Below the pieces are notes generated by a model. It made no database searches. It had not been told where the DNA came from and saw nothing but the letters and a program-made list of their open reading frames with translations. DNA of 33,193 bases from JBIIJL01 sp044233795 (lineage in GTDB: Bacteria > Pseudomonadota > Gammaproteobacteria > Legionellales > Legionellaceae). Every line of letters starts with the position of its first letter. Positions within the stretch are counted from its first letter, which is position 1. The position numbers and the translations under genes are program-made. This document shows, piece by piece, positions 32,991-33,193 of the stretch. The stretch is from NCBI GenBank assembly GCA_044233795.1, contig JBIIJL010000014.1:1-33193 (forward strand). Direction: 5' to 3'.

Positions 32991-33193
32991 AAAAACGTAG
33001 AAATGCGCTCCCACAAACGCCAGTGACTGCCGAAGTTTTGAAATTCAGCCATGATGGACGAGGCATTGCGCGCATTGACGGCAAGGCAACATTTATTCAA
33101 CAAGCTCTTCCTGATGAAACCGTTGTTTTTCAATATACTCGGCGTAAGAGTGACTTTGATGAAGGACGTGTTGTTGAGATTATCAAACCTTCA
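32987..33193 (+). CDS. rlmD: 23S rRNA (uracil-1939-C5) methyltransferase, partial
   Basis: 69 codons are seen before the window ends. It starts at ATG 32987 inside the rluB stop. A basic N-terminus (MKKRRN) is followed by a TRAM domain (LKFSHDGRGIARIDGKATFIQQALPDE, RRKSDFDEGRVVEI), as in RumA/RlmD enzymes that methylate U1939 using SAM. The iron-sulfur and catalytic parts lie outside. RlmCD or TrmA relatives are less likely given the TRAM domain and this position. Confidence 0.85.
   Translation, partial: MKKRRNALPQTPVTAEVLKFSHDGRGIARIDGKATFIQQALPDETVVFQYTRRKSDFDEGRVVEIIKPS

Noticed and set aside
1..33193. tRNA or rRNA genes
   Set aside because: No cloverleaf with TTCRANNC-type T-loop or rRNA segment was recognised on reading the intergenic stretches; a covariance search was not possible.

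Overview
The window looks like a chromosomal segment of a Legionella-type gammaproteobacterium. Evidence: a low-GC genome, an lspFGHIJK-type type II secretion operon next to glnA, a DUF4124 gene, htpG and fis, small signal-peptide beta-barrel proteins, and large accessory proteins with eukaryote-like features. The genus is an inference from gene content and order; no 16S or other taxonomic marker is present.

Region 1 (1-6016) is accessory. A very long minus-strand gene (more than 954 codons, running off the left edge) ends, as far as visible, in a polymerase-beta-type nucleotidyltransferase signature (G928-S929-x9-D939-I-D941) preceded by a strongly basic patch. Divergent from it lies a 708-aa protein built of eight tandem units of about 78 aa, each carrying a helix-turn-helix-like motif resembling the DNA-binding end of Fis, with most variation in the putative recognition helix and a nuclear-localisation-like basic C-terminus. 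A decayed repeat copy lies between the two. This pair is the most interesting part of the window. A small one-helix membrane protein ORF follows.

Region 2 (6017-11244) is envelope and secretion related: an M13 metallopeptidase with an apparent in-frame deletion near its C-terminus, two beta-barrel-like outer membrane proteins flanking the lytic transglycosylase gene mltA, and a 10-cysteine secreted protein.

Region 3 (11331-15394, minus) is the tightly overlapping type II secretion operon lspF-G-H-I-J-K: the inner-membrane platform protein, the major pseudopilin with an unusually strong ribosome binding site, and four minor pseudopilins.

Region 4 (15509-21781) holds glnA, a DUF4124 protein, htpG (with a recognisable sigma-32-like promoter), fis on the other strand, a scar of two transposase remnants, then ubiC-ubiA for ubiquinone synthesis. 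A short-chain dehydrogenase pseudogene and a 12-cysteine secreted protein follow (to 22471).

Region 5 (22566-28070, minus) holds a purine nucleoside phosphorylase, a multi-pass membrane protein, a roughly 670-bp gene-free stretch, then ybeY-corC-cpxR-like genes. The response regulator is followed by what may be the stub of a lost sensor kinase gene. Upstream of these are a His-rich conserved hypothetical gene and a small Cys-rich exported protein.

Region 6 (28259-33193, plus) is a compact housekeeping run: PHP-domain phosphoesterase, YciO/Sua5-like protein, trpS, scpA, scpB, rluB and the start of rlmD, with several overlaps that suggest translational coupling.
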